Origin: Lachnospiraceae bacterium
GTDB taxonomy: Bacteria > Bacillota > Clostridia > Lachnospirales > Lachnospiraceae
Assembly (NCBI GenBank): GCA_024695225.1
Contig: JAILIO010000197.1
Location: 1-5,667, forward strand
Reading direction: 5' to 3'
DNA: 5,667 bases
Each line of letters starts with the position of its first letter. The first letter of the stretch is position 1. The notes under the pieces are model-generated. The model was not told the origin of the DNA. It was given only the letters and a program-made list of their open reading frames with translations, and ran no database searches. Both the position numbers and the translations under genes were made by a program. Shown piece by piece: positions 1 to 5,667 of the stretch.

Positions 1-203
1 AGGAATATGTACAGCAGAGATCCGTAGATGTCCCTGAATACAGGGTTATGAAGCAGAGCGGGCCGGATCATGCCAGAAAATATGAATGTGCGGTTTTTAT
101 TGGCAATAAGCTTATGGGAAGAGGAACCGGCACCAGTAAAAAAGCAGGTGAACAGGCGGCCGCTCATGAGGCCCTTGAAAAATTGAAAAAGAATAACAAG
201 TAG
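1..203 (+). CDS. rnc: Ribonuclease III, C-terminal end (partial, 5' end outside window)
   Basis: RNase III is a cytoplasmic endonuclease that cuts double-stranded RNA, including rRNA precursors. Only the last 66 residues are visible, in the frame starting at base 3 and ending with TAG at 201-203. They form most of the C-terminal double-stranded RNA-binding domain. It begins with EYVQQ, continues with a beta-strand region containing GPDHARKYECAVFIG, and ends with the GRGTGTSKKAGEQAAAHEAL helix, whose SKK lysines and AEQ-AA-type pattern are the family's RNA-contacting signature. The catalytic RNase III domain lies upstream of the window and cannot be judged. The stop codon is one base before the smc start, and rnc next to smc and ftsY is a common Firmicutes order, which supports the call. 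The domain alone could occur in another dsRNA-binding protein, but the GPDH motif and the neighbours make RNase III by far the best reading. Confidence 0.95.
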   Translation, partial: EYVQQRSVDVPEYRVMKQSGPDHARKYECAVFIGNKLMGRGTGTSKKAGEQAAAHEALEKLKKNNK

Positions 204-204
204 A

Positions 205-2658
205 ATGTATCTGAAGAGTATAGAAGTACATGGTTTTAAATCTTTCGCTGACCGGATAGTCATGAAATTCAGTGATGGCATCACCGGTATCGTGGGGCCT
301 AACGGCAGCGGAAAGTCCAATGTGGCAGACGCAGTGAGATGGGTGCTCGGTGAGCAGCGTGTGAAGCAGCTCAGGGGTGAATCCATGACTGACGTCATCT
401 TCTCAGGGACAGAGATCAGAAAACCTCTGTCCAGTGCTTTTGTTTCCATTACTTTTGACAATGCAGATCACGCGCTGCAGGTGGATTACGATGAAGTCAC
501 GGTCTCACGCAGACTTTACAGGTCCGGTGAGAGTGAATATATGATAAACGGGGCCGGAGTGCGCCTCCGCGATGTCAATGAACTATTCTATGATACCGGT
601 ATCGGGAAAGAGGGATACTCCATAATCGGTCAGGGACAGATAGACAGGATCATGTCCTCCAGACCTGAAGACAGGAGGGAACTTTTCGACGAGGCCGCCG
701 GTATAGTCAAATACAAGGTCAGGAAAAACGCTTCCGAGAAAAAACTTGAATCGGAAAAACAGAACAGACAGCGTGTAACTGACATTCTGAGCGAGCTTGA
801 CAACCAGAGGGTGCCTTTGGAGAAACAGGCTGACAAAGCCAGAAAATACCTGGATAAAAGGGAAAAACTGAAAAATCTGGAAGTGAACGAGTTCCTGGCG
901 GAGAGCGAAAGCCGAATCGAAGAGATAAACGATCTGCAGGGCAAGATCGAGACAACCCAGCGGGATCTGGACACCAAAAAAGCGGATTTTGACGGAGCGA
1001 AAAGGGAATACGAAAAGGTTCAGACCCGCATAGAGGAACTGGACCGGCAGATAGAAGAGGACAGGAATACCCTGAACGATGGAAACCTTACAGCCAGCAA
1101 GCTGGAGGGTGAGATAAACGTCCTGAAAGAAAAGATCAGAGCTTCCGAAGGAAACAGGAAACATTTCGAGGAAAGGATCGGCCAGATAAAAGAAGAACTG
1201 GGCGGTCTCAAAAAGCAGGAAGACGAGGCCAGGGCAAAGAGGGACGAGACCAGGGACAGTCTTGAAAAACTGGCCGCGGAGAGCGGAAAGGCAGCTGAGA
1301 GACTGACGGAGATCCAGCTGGAGATCGATCAGGAAAATGAAAGATCTGACAGCCTTAACTCCGAAGTGATGGCAGTCCTCGGGAGAAGAGCCGATATCAA
1401 ATCCAGGATCGAAGCCCTGGGCGAACACCTGAGACAGTGCACGGTGAGAGAATCCGAGATAAACAGTCGTGTGATCCAGTCCAGGACCGATGAAGCCGAG
1501 ATAAAAGGCCGGATAGACACCCTGTCCGAAGATTTTGAAAGAGTGGCCTCTGAGATCAAGGCCATGGACGAGCGCAAGAAAGAGATAGAAGAGAGTCTGG
1601 CCACTTTCAAGGGCAGGCTGTCGGCCCTGGACCGCAAACTCACCGAATCCCAGGCGGCATATCATCAGGATAAATCCAGACTGGATGCCATGTCCGATAT
1701 AGTGTCCAGATATGAAGGCTACGGACAGGGAGTCCGGTTCGTTATGGACAGGACCGGTTCATATCCCGGTATCCGGGGTGCTGTTTCGGATATCATAAGG
1801 GCTGAAAAGAAATATGAGACTGCCATAGAGACCGCTCTGGGCGGAAGTATACAGAATATTGTCACGGATGATGAGGCTACGGCAAAAGACCTTATCAATG
1901 AACTGAAGGCAGCGAGAGGCGGCCGCGTTACTTTTATGCCTCTCACAAGCGTAAAGCCCTCCCAGCCCATCAAAAGGGCTGAGGCCCTGAGGGAGAAGGG
2001 GGCGCTGGGAACGGCAGACACACTTGTCTCCTACGAGCCGGAATATGAAAATGTGGTATCTTCACTGCTGGGAAGGATCCTTGTGGTGGAGGATATGGAT
2101 TCTGCCTTCCGCATAGCCAGAAAATACGATTACAGCCTCAGGATAGTGACGCTCCAGGGAGAACTCTTAGCTCCCGGCGGCTCCATAAGCGGCGGTTCCA
2201 ACAACAGAAAGGATTCATCCCTGCTCTCCAGAAAGAGGATGGTGGAAGAACTCAGAAAGAAGGTTGTGGAGTCTAAAAAGAATGCTGAGCAGGCGGAGAT
2301 CGATATAGAAAACACAAAAAAAGAACGTACTTCCATGAGGGAAGAACTCACCCAGCACGATACGAAGCACCAGCAGAAACTGATCGAACAGAACACCATA
2401 AGGATGAACATCGAAAAGGAGCGTGAGAGGGAGAGAAACAACCGGAACAGCGCGGGAAGCCTTGAGGAAGAAAAGGCAGCTCTGAAGGATGAGATGGCAG
2501 GTGTAACCGCTGAAAAAGAGGAGGCAGTTGCCAATCTTTCCGCTTCTCAGGAAGAGGAAAGGAACTCAGGGAACAGATCAGGCAGTCCGCTGAAAGAATG
2601 GCAGAGCTTCGGGAGAAAGAGACCAAGGCAAAGGAAGAAACAGGCAGTTTTGAGATAG
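205..2658 (+). CDS. smc: Chromosome segregation ATPase SMC, N-terminal part (gene interrupted by a frameshift)
   Basis: SMC dimerises and, with ScpA and ScpB, forms the bacterial condensin that organises and segregates the chromosome. Visible parts in order: N-terminal ATPase lobe with Walker A GPNGSGKS at residues 31-38 (catalytic Lys37), Arg57 at the arginine-finger position, and the Q-loop in IIGQGQIDRI (about 140-149). A long, charged coiled coil follows from about 170 to 495. The hinge spans about 500-670, from YEGYGQGV to the glycine-rich PGGSISGGS. The return coiled coil then starts. After about residue 785 the frame gives a non-coiled, basic tail (SGNRSGSPLKEW onward) ending at TGA 2656-2658, while the coiled coil continues in another frame. 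The true product is therefore likely one protein covering 205-3764, about 1186 residues after restoring one base. The start MYLKSIEVHGFKSFADRI matches the family's N-terminus. No clear Shine-Dalgarno is seen, so translation is probably coupled to rnc. Confidence 0.95.
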   Translation: MYLKSIEVHGFKSFADRIVMKFSDGITGIVGPNGSGKSNVADAVRWVLGEQRVKQLRGESMTDVIFSGTEIRKPLSSAFVSITFDNADHALQVDYDEVTVSRRLYRSGESEYMINGAGVRLRDVNELFYDTGIGKEGYSIIGQGQIDRIMSSRPEDRRELFDEAAGIVKYKVRKNASEKKLESEKQNRQRVTDILSELDNQRVPLEKQADKARKYLDKREKLKNLEVNEFLAESESRIEEINDLQGKIETTQRDLDTKKADFDGAKREYEKVQTRIEELDRQIEEDRNTLNDGNLTASKLEGEINVLKEKIRASEGNRKHFEERIGQIKEELGGLKKQEDEARAKRDETRDSLEKLAAESGKAAERLTEIQLEIDQENERSDSLNSEVMAVLGRRADIKSRIEALGEHLRQCTVRESEINSRVIQSRTDEAEIKGRIDTLSEDFERVASEIKAMDERKKEIEESLATFKGRLSALDRKLTESQAAYHQDKSRLDAMSDIVSRYEGYGQGVRFVMDRTGSYPGIRGAVSDIIRAEKKYETAIETALGGSIQNIVTDDEATAKDLINELKAARGGRVTFMPLTSVKPSQPIKRAEALREKGALGTADTLVSYEPEYENVVSSLLGRILVVEDMDSAFRIARKYDYSLRIVTLQGELLAPGGSISGGSNNRKDSSLLSRKRMVEELRKKVVESKKNAEQAEIDIENTKKERTSMREELTQHDTKHQQKLIEQNTIRMNIEKERERERNNRNSAGSLEEEKAALKDEMAGVTAEKEEAVANLSASQEEERNSGNRSGSPLKEWQSFGRKRPRQRKKQAVLR
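2551..2570 (+). other. smc: Frameshift site within smc (one base apparently missing)
   Basis: Up to GAA at 2557-2559 the first frame reads coiled coil (NLSASQEEE). From AAG at 2559-2561 the -1 frame continues it (KELREQIRQ). The two join if the AAA at 2558-2560 is read as AAAA. The new frame is closed by stops at 2463, 2490 and 2511, so the switch must fall between 2514 and 2655, and coiled-coil character places it near 2558. With one base added, Leu in NLSA stays in heptad phase with Ile in EQI and Met in ERMAEL. Deleting two bases instead would break that phase. No X XXY YYZ slippery heptamer fits the frame here. Confidence 0.85.
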
Positions 2659-3764
2659 AACTGACCAAAAAAAGACAGGCCCTGGAGTATGAACAGAGGA
2701 ATCTGGACAGGATCTCGGGAGAGACGGAAAGGCTTTCTTCAGATCTGCATGATGCGGAGGAGAGCCTGAAAGGCAGTGAAGAAGAGGCGGAGACCAGAAA
2801 AGGATCCATCGAGACCATACGCGGGACCATAGAGGCCGCAAAGAAGGCCCAGGATGAAGCATCTATACGTCTCAAGGAAAATCAGGAGATAAGGGACAGG
2901 CTGGCGGATGGCCAGAAAGATTTCTTTGAGAAGAGAGAGAGCCTTGCGAATTCCATCTCCGGCCTGGAAAAAGATCTCATAAGACTGCAGAACAGACTGG
3001 ACAAAGTAAATGAGAGCATGGAGGAAAAGATCAACTACATGTGGGATGAGTACCAGCTTACAGTTTCAGACGCCCAGGCTCTCGATATAGTTAAGAGAGA
3101 TGATCTTCCGGAAATGAAAAAAGAGATCGATTCTCTGAAGAAAGAGATACGAAACATCGGGGATGTGAACGTGGCAGCCATCGAAGACTACCGTGTGCTG
3201 ATGGAGAGATACAATTTCCTTAAGAAACAGCACGATGACATCTTAAAGTCAGAGGAGGATCTGCGGGAGGTCATAGCTGAACTGCAGAAGCTGATGACAG
3301 ACCAGTTTACCGAAAAATTTGAAGAGATAAAGAAGGAGTTTGACCGTGTGTTTATCAGACTCTTCGGCGGAGGACACGGTCGTATCGAACTCATAGATGA
3401 GGAAGATATCCTGGAGACAGGGGTGCAGATCATAGCACAGCCTCCCGGGAAAAAACTCACCAACATGATGCAGATGTCCGGCGGTGAGAAAGCTCTGACT
3501 GCCATATGCCTGCTCTTTGCCATCCAGAATCTGAAACCTTCTCCCTTCTGTCTCCTGGATGAGATCGAGGCTGCTCTGGATGAGAACAATGTGCTGCAGT
3601 TTGCGGAATACCTGAAGAGCCTGTCCAAAAACACGCAGTTCATAGTGATAACCCACAGGAGAGGCACCATGGAGAGCGCTGACAGACTGTACGGCATAAC
3701 CATGCAGGAGAAGGGTGTGTCCGTGATGGTCAGTGTCGATCTTATAGAAAAGGATCTGAAATAA
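2598..3764 (+). CDS. smc: Chromosome segregation ATPase SMC, C-terminal part (downstream of the frameshift)
   Basis: This frame carries the second half of the return coiled coil and the C-terminal ATPase lobe of SMC. Counting from the ATG at 2598, coiled coil covers about residues 1-245. A region with RLFGGGHGRIELIDEEDILETGV follows at 254-275, then the ABC signature MSGGEKAL (293-300), Walker B FCLLDE with Asp321 and catalytic Glu322, the D-loop AALDENN (325-331) and the switch FIVITHRR (348-355). The signature has Met where Leu is usual before SGGE, a mild change. This is not a separate gene: the ATG lies inside the coiled coil and has no good ribosome binding site, and the same frame already reads as coiled coil from about 2559 (KELREQIRQSAERMAEL). 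Without the N-terminal lobe it has no Walker A. In the restored protein, the signature Ser is about residue 1092 and the Walker B Glu about 1120, within two residues of my recollection of the B. subtilis positions. It ends at TAA 3762-3764, sharing one base with the ftsY ATG. Confidence 0.93.
   Translation: MAELREKETKAKEETGSFEIELTKKRQALEYEQRNLDRISGETERLSSDLHDAEESLKGSEEEAETRKGSIETIRGTIEAAKKAQDEASIRLKENQEIRDRLADGQKDFFEKRESLANSISGLEKDLIRLQNRLDKVNESMEEKINYMWDEYQLTVSDAQALDIVKRDDLPEMKKEIDSLKKEIRNIGDVNVAAIEDYRVLMERYNFLKKQHDDILKSEEDLREVIAELQKLMTDQFTEKFEEIKKEFDRVFIRLFGGGHGRIELIDEEDILETGVQIIAQPPGKKLTNMMQMSGGEKALTAICLLFAIQNLKPSPFCLLDEIEAALDENNVLQFAEYLKSLSKNTQFIVITHRRGTMESADRLYGITMQEKGVSVMVSVDLIEKDLK
3750..3754 (+). 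promoter_or_regulatory. Ribosome binding site of ftsY (AAGGA)
   Basis: AAGGA lies within the last codons of smc, nine bases before the ftsY ATG at 3764. The spacing is normal for a Firmicute. It supports the ATG that overlaps the smc stop codon (TAATG) as the ftsY start, and lets ftsY be translated even if ribosomes stop early in the frameshifted smc. Confidence 0.7.
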
Positions 3765-4708
3765 TGGGATTTTTTGACAAACTGAAAGACAGCTTAAAAA
3801 AGACAAGGCAGGCGGTTTCCGACGGACTGGGTGATATATTCATCGGCGAAGGGGACATAGACGATGATTTTTACGACCGGCTTGAGGAAACACTGATCCG
3901 GTCGGATATGGGGGCTGAAGCCTCGGAGAGGATCATCGACAAATTGAGGGATCAGGTGCCGGAAGAACATCTGAGAAGAAGGAAGGATGCAAAGAAATTT
4001 CTGATAAATGACATAAAAGAGGAGATGAAGACTGCTCCCGACGCCTTTGATTTTGAGAAACAGAGATCTGTAGTCTTTGTGACCGGCGTAAACGGAGTGG
4101 GCAAGACCACCTTTTGCGGGAAACTGGCCTATAAACTGACGCAGGAAGGCAAGAAAGTGCTTTTGGCTGCTGCGGACACCTACAGGGCCGGGGCTGCTGA
4201 ACAGCTTTCCCTGTGGGCTGACCGGGCAGGGTGTAACATCATACAGGGAAATGCGGGAGCGGATCCCTCCAGCGTTATATACGATGCGGCATCCTCTGCA
4301 AATGCCAGGGATATCGATGTACTCATATGTGACACCGCCGGCCGTCTGGAGAACAGAAGAAACCTAATGGAAGAACTTAAGAAGATGGACAGGGTCATTG
4401 ACCGTATAATGCCGGATGTGAAGAGGGAAAATCTTCTTGTGCTGGACGCGGTGACCGGACAGAATGCCGTTTCCCAGGCCAAAGGTTTTTCTGAGGTCAC
4501 GGATCTGACAGGAATAGTTTTGACCAAACTGGACGGGACGCCCAAGGGCGGCATTGCTGTCGCCATTGAATCGGAACTGGGCATTCCCGTGAAATATATA
4601 GGAATCGGGGAACAGAAGGAGGATCTGGAAAGGTTTGACGCAGATGCCTTTGTAGATGCCATGTTCTCAGACGATACAAGCGAGGAGGCGTCGGAAGATG
4701 ACTGGTAA
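3764..4708 (+). CDS. ftsY: Signal recognition particle receptor FtsY
   Basis: FtsY is the membrane-associated GTPase that docks with Ffh (SRP54) to deliver ribosomes making membrane proteins to the Sec translocon. The 314 residues start with an amphipathic, basic stretch (MGFFDKLKDSLKKTRQAV) suited to lipid contact. A helical N domain (about 20-95) and the G domain follow: G1 GVNGVGKTT at 108-116, DTYRAGAAEQL at 138-148, DTAGR at 190-194, TKLDGTPKGG at 254-263, and the closing GIGEQKEDLERF at 280-291. The long acidic A domain of enterobacterial FtsY is absent, as is usual in Firmicutes. DTYRAGAAEQL and the C-terminal end without an M domain separate it from Ffh. The last 14 residues (SDDTSEEASEDDW) form a short acidic tail that overlaps the next gene's ribosome binding site and start. 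The gene overlaps the smc stop by one base and ilvA by 11 bases, so it belongs to the same operon. Confidence 0.98.
   Translation: MGFFDKLKDSLKKTRQAVSDGLGDIFIGEGDIDDDFYDRLEETLIRSDMGAEASERIIDKLRDQVPEEHLRRRKDAKKFLINDIKEEMKTAPDAFDFEKQRSVVFVTGVNGVGKTTFCGKLAYKLTQEGKKVLLAAADTYRAGAAEQLSLWADRAGCNIIQGNAGADPSSVIYDAASSANARDIDVLICDTAGRLENRRNLMEELKKMDRVIDRIMPDVKRENLLVLDAVTGQNAVSQAKGFSEVTDLTGIVLTKLDGTPKGGIAVAIESELGIPVKYIGIGEQKEDLERFDADAFVDAMFSDDTSEEASEDDW
4682..4688 (+). promoter_or_regulatory. Strong ribosome binding site of ilvA (GAGGAGG) inside ftsY
   Basis: GAGGAGG ends nine bases before the ATG at 4698, giving ideal spacing. The next in-frame ATG, at 4710, would be 21 bases away, so the site decides the start in favour of 4698. 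The same bases encode part of the Glu-Glu-Ala stretch in the FtsY tail. Confidence 0.8.
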
Positions 4709-5667
4709 AATGCTGACTTTGGAGGCTTTTGAAGAGGCTGCCGAGGCTGTATCACGTGTGACTGTGAGCACGAAACTCATATACAGTGCTCATCTTTCAG
4801 AACTGACCGGCAACAAGGTGTACCTGAAACCCGAAAATATGCAGAGGACCGGGGCATATAAGGTCAGGGGTGCTTATTACAAGATATCCACCATGTCTGA
4901 TGAAGAGCGGGAAAAGGGGCTTATCGCCGCTTCTGCCGGCAATCATGCCCAGGGCGTGGCTTACGCTGCCAGGGAATTCGGCGTGAAGGCGGTCATAGTG
5001 ATGCCCACCACCACTCCCCTTATAAAAGTGAACCGCACCAAGGGTTACGGAGCGGAGGTTATCCTGAAAGGTGATGTGTACGACGAGTCCTGCGAATATG
5101 CTCTGAAACTGGCAGAGGAAAAGGGGTACACCTTTGTACATCCCTTTGACGACCCGGCAGTAGCCACGGGACAGGGCACCATTGCAATGGAGATAATAAA
5201 GGAACTGCCCCTTGTAGACATCATACTTGTGCCTGTGGGTGGAGGCGGTCTGGCCACAGGTGTTTCCACCCTTGCAAAACTGCTGAATCCAAATATCCGT
5301 GTGATAGGAGTTGAGCCTTTGGGGGCGGCATCCCTTAAGATGGCTCTTAAAAAGGGAAAACCCGTGACTCTTCCAACAGTTGCCACCATAGCTGACGGCA
5401 CGGCGGTAAAGACTATAGGAAGCAGTATCTTCCCTTATCTCAAGGACAATATTGACGATGTGATGACCGTTGACGACGAGGAGCTGGTGGTATCCTTCCT
5501 GGACATGGTGGAGAACCACAAGATGGTGGTTGAGAATTCCGGACTTCTCACTGCAGCGGCAGTAAAGAAACTGGAACAGAAGGGAAAGAAAGTGGTCTGT
5601 GTCCTTTCCGGCGGAAATATGGATGTGATCACCATGTCTTCTGTGGTGCAGCAGGGTCTGATACTGA
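4698..5667 (+). CDS. ilvA: Threonine ammonia-lyase (threonine dehydratase), 5' part, truncated by window end
   Basis: This PLP enzyme deaminates L-threonine to 2-oxobutanoate and ammonia (EC 4.3.1.19), feeding isoleucine synthesis or threonine breakdown. 323 residues are visible with no stop before the window ends. Fold-type II features appear in order: the PLP-binding Lys55 in QRTGAYKVRGAY, the substrate loop SAGNHAQG at 79-86, the glycine-rich phosphate loop GGGGL at 181-185, TIADGTAVK at 230-238, ENSGLLTAAAV at 279-289, and SGGN at 304-307. The final VVQQGLIL resembles the linker to a C-terminal ACT domain in the roughly 400-residue clostridial form, so about 80 more residues probably lie beyond the edge. 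The start at 4698 is chosen for its GAGGAGG site and overlaps the ftsY stop by 11 bases. Naming is uncertain: the single-domain-core type is called ilvA or tdcB in different genomes. A serine racemase or serine dehydratase of the same fold is less likely. Confidence 0.93.
   Translation, partial: MTGKMLTLEAFEEAAEAVSRVTVSTKLIYSAHLSELTGNKVYLKPENMQRTGAYKVRGAYYKISTMSDEEREKGLIAASAGNHAQGVAYAAREFGVKAVIVMPTTTPLIKVNRTKGYGAEVILKGDVYDESCEYALKLAEEKGYTFVHPFDDPAVATGQGTIAMEIIKELPLVDIILVPVGGGGLATGVSTLAKLLNPNIRVIGVEPLGAASLKMALKKGKPVTLPTVATIADGTAVKTIGSSIFPYLKDNIDDVMTVDDEELVVSFLDMVENHKMVVENSGLLTAAAVKKLEQKGKKVVCVLSGGNMDVITMSSVVQQGLIL

Noticed and set aside
583..1665. Long open frame of 360 codons on the - strand, opposite smc
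   Set aside because: It lies opposite the SMC coiled coil. Runs of AAA, GAA, GAG and CAG read as Phe, Leu and Ser codons on the other strand, so long stop-free frames arise there. Its product is a Phe/Leu-rich sequence with no recognisable domain, and no ribosome binding site supports it.
2348..2875. Overlapping - strand open frames across the smc frameshift region
   Set aside because: They have the same Ser/Leu/Phe-rich composition as other antisense frames of coiled-coil DNA, while the + strand shows clear SMC coding on both sides.
2598..3764. The C-terminal SMC frame as an independent gene with its own start
   Set aside because: The frame reads as good coiled coil well before the ATG (from about 2559), no convincing ribosome binding site precedes 2598, and the product lacks Walker A. 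It is a continuation of smc.
4710..4712. Second in-frame ATG as the ilvA start
   Set aside because: It is 21 bases from GAGGAGG, too far for normal initiation, whereas the ATG at 4698 is nine bases away.
4797..5519. 240-codon open frame on the - strand, opposite ilvA
   Set aside because: The + strand carries an uninterrupted threonine ammonia-lyase with all key motifs. The antisense product shows no family features.

Overview
The window is a tightly packed run of four genes, all on the + strand. In order they are the 3' end of rnc (RNase III), smc (chromosome condensation ATPase), ftsY (signal recognition particle receptor), and the 5' part of a biosynthetic/catabolic-type threonine ammonia-lyase (ilvA/tdcB). 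Almost no base is intergenic: one base separates rnc from smc, smc and ftsY share one base (TAATG), and ftsY and ilvA overlap by 11 bases. This looks like a single co-transcribed unit whose promoter and terminator both lie outside the window.

The rnc-smc-ftsY order is a well-known Firmicutes arrangement. An FtsY without a long acidic N-terminal domain, an SMC close in length to that of Bacillus subtilis, GAGGAGG-type ribosome binding sites, and frequent AGA/AGG (Arg) and ATA (Ile) codons together suggest a Clostridia-class Firmicute of moderate GC, perhaps a Lachnospiraceae-like gut organism. The class is fairly safe. The family is an inference that needs a database comparison.

The main oddity is in smc. 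The gene is split into two overlapping frames, 205-2658 and 2598-3764. The N-terminal part carries Walker A, the arginine finger, the first coiled coil, the hinge and the start of the return coiled coil. The C-terminal part carries the rest of the coiled coil, the ABC signature, Walker B and the D-loop. Coding passes from one frame to the other around 2557-2560, in an AAA triplet. Restoring one A gives an uninterrupted protein of about 1186 residues with coiled-coil spacing kept, so a single-base deletion (real or from sequencing/assembly) is the simplest explanation. No canonical -1 slippery heptamer is visible there.

Functionally, rnc, smc and ftsY serve RNA processing, chromosome segregation and membrane protein targeting. 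The threonine ammonia-lyase is metabolically unrelated but has a strong ribosome binding site inside the end of ftsY, so it is very probably translated from the same transcript. I saw no mobile element, CRISPR array, RNA gene, terminator hairpin or clear promoter, and no sign of a new biological system.
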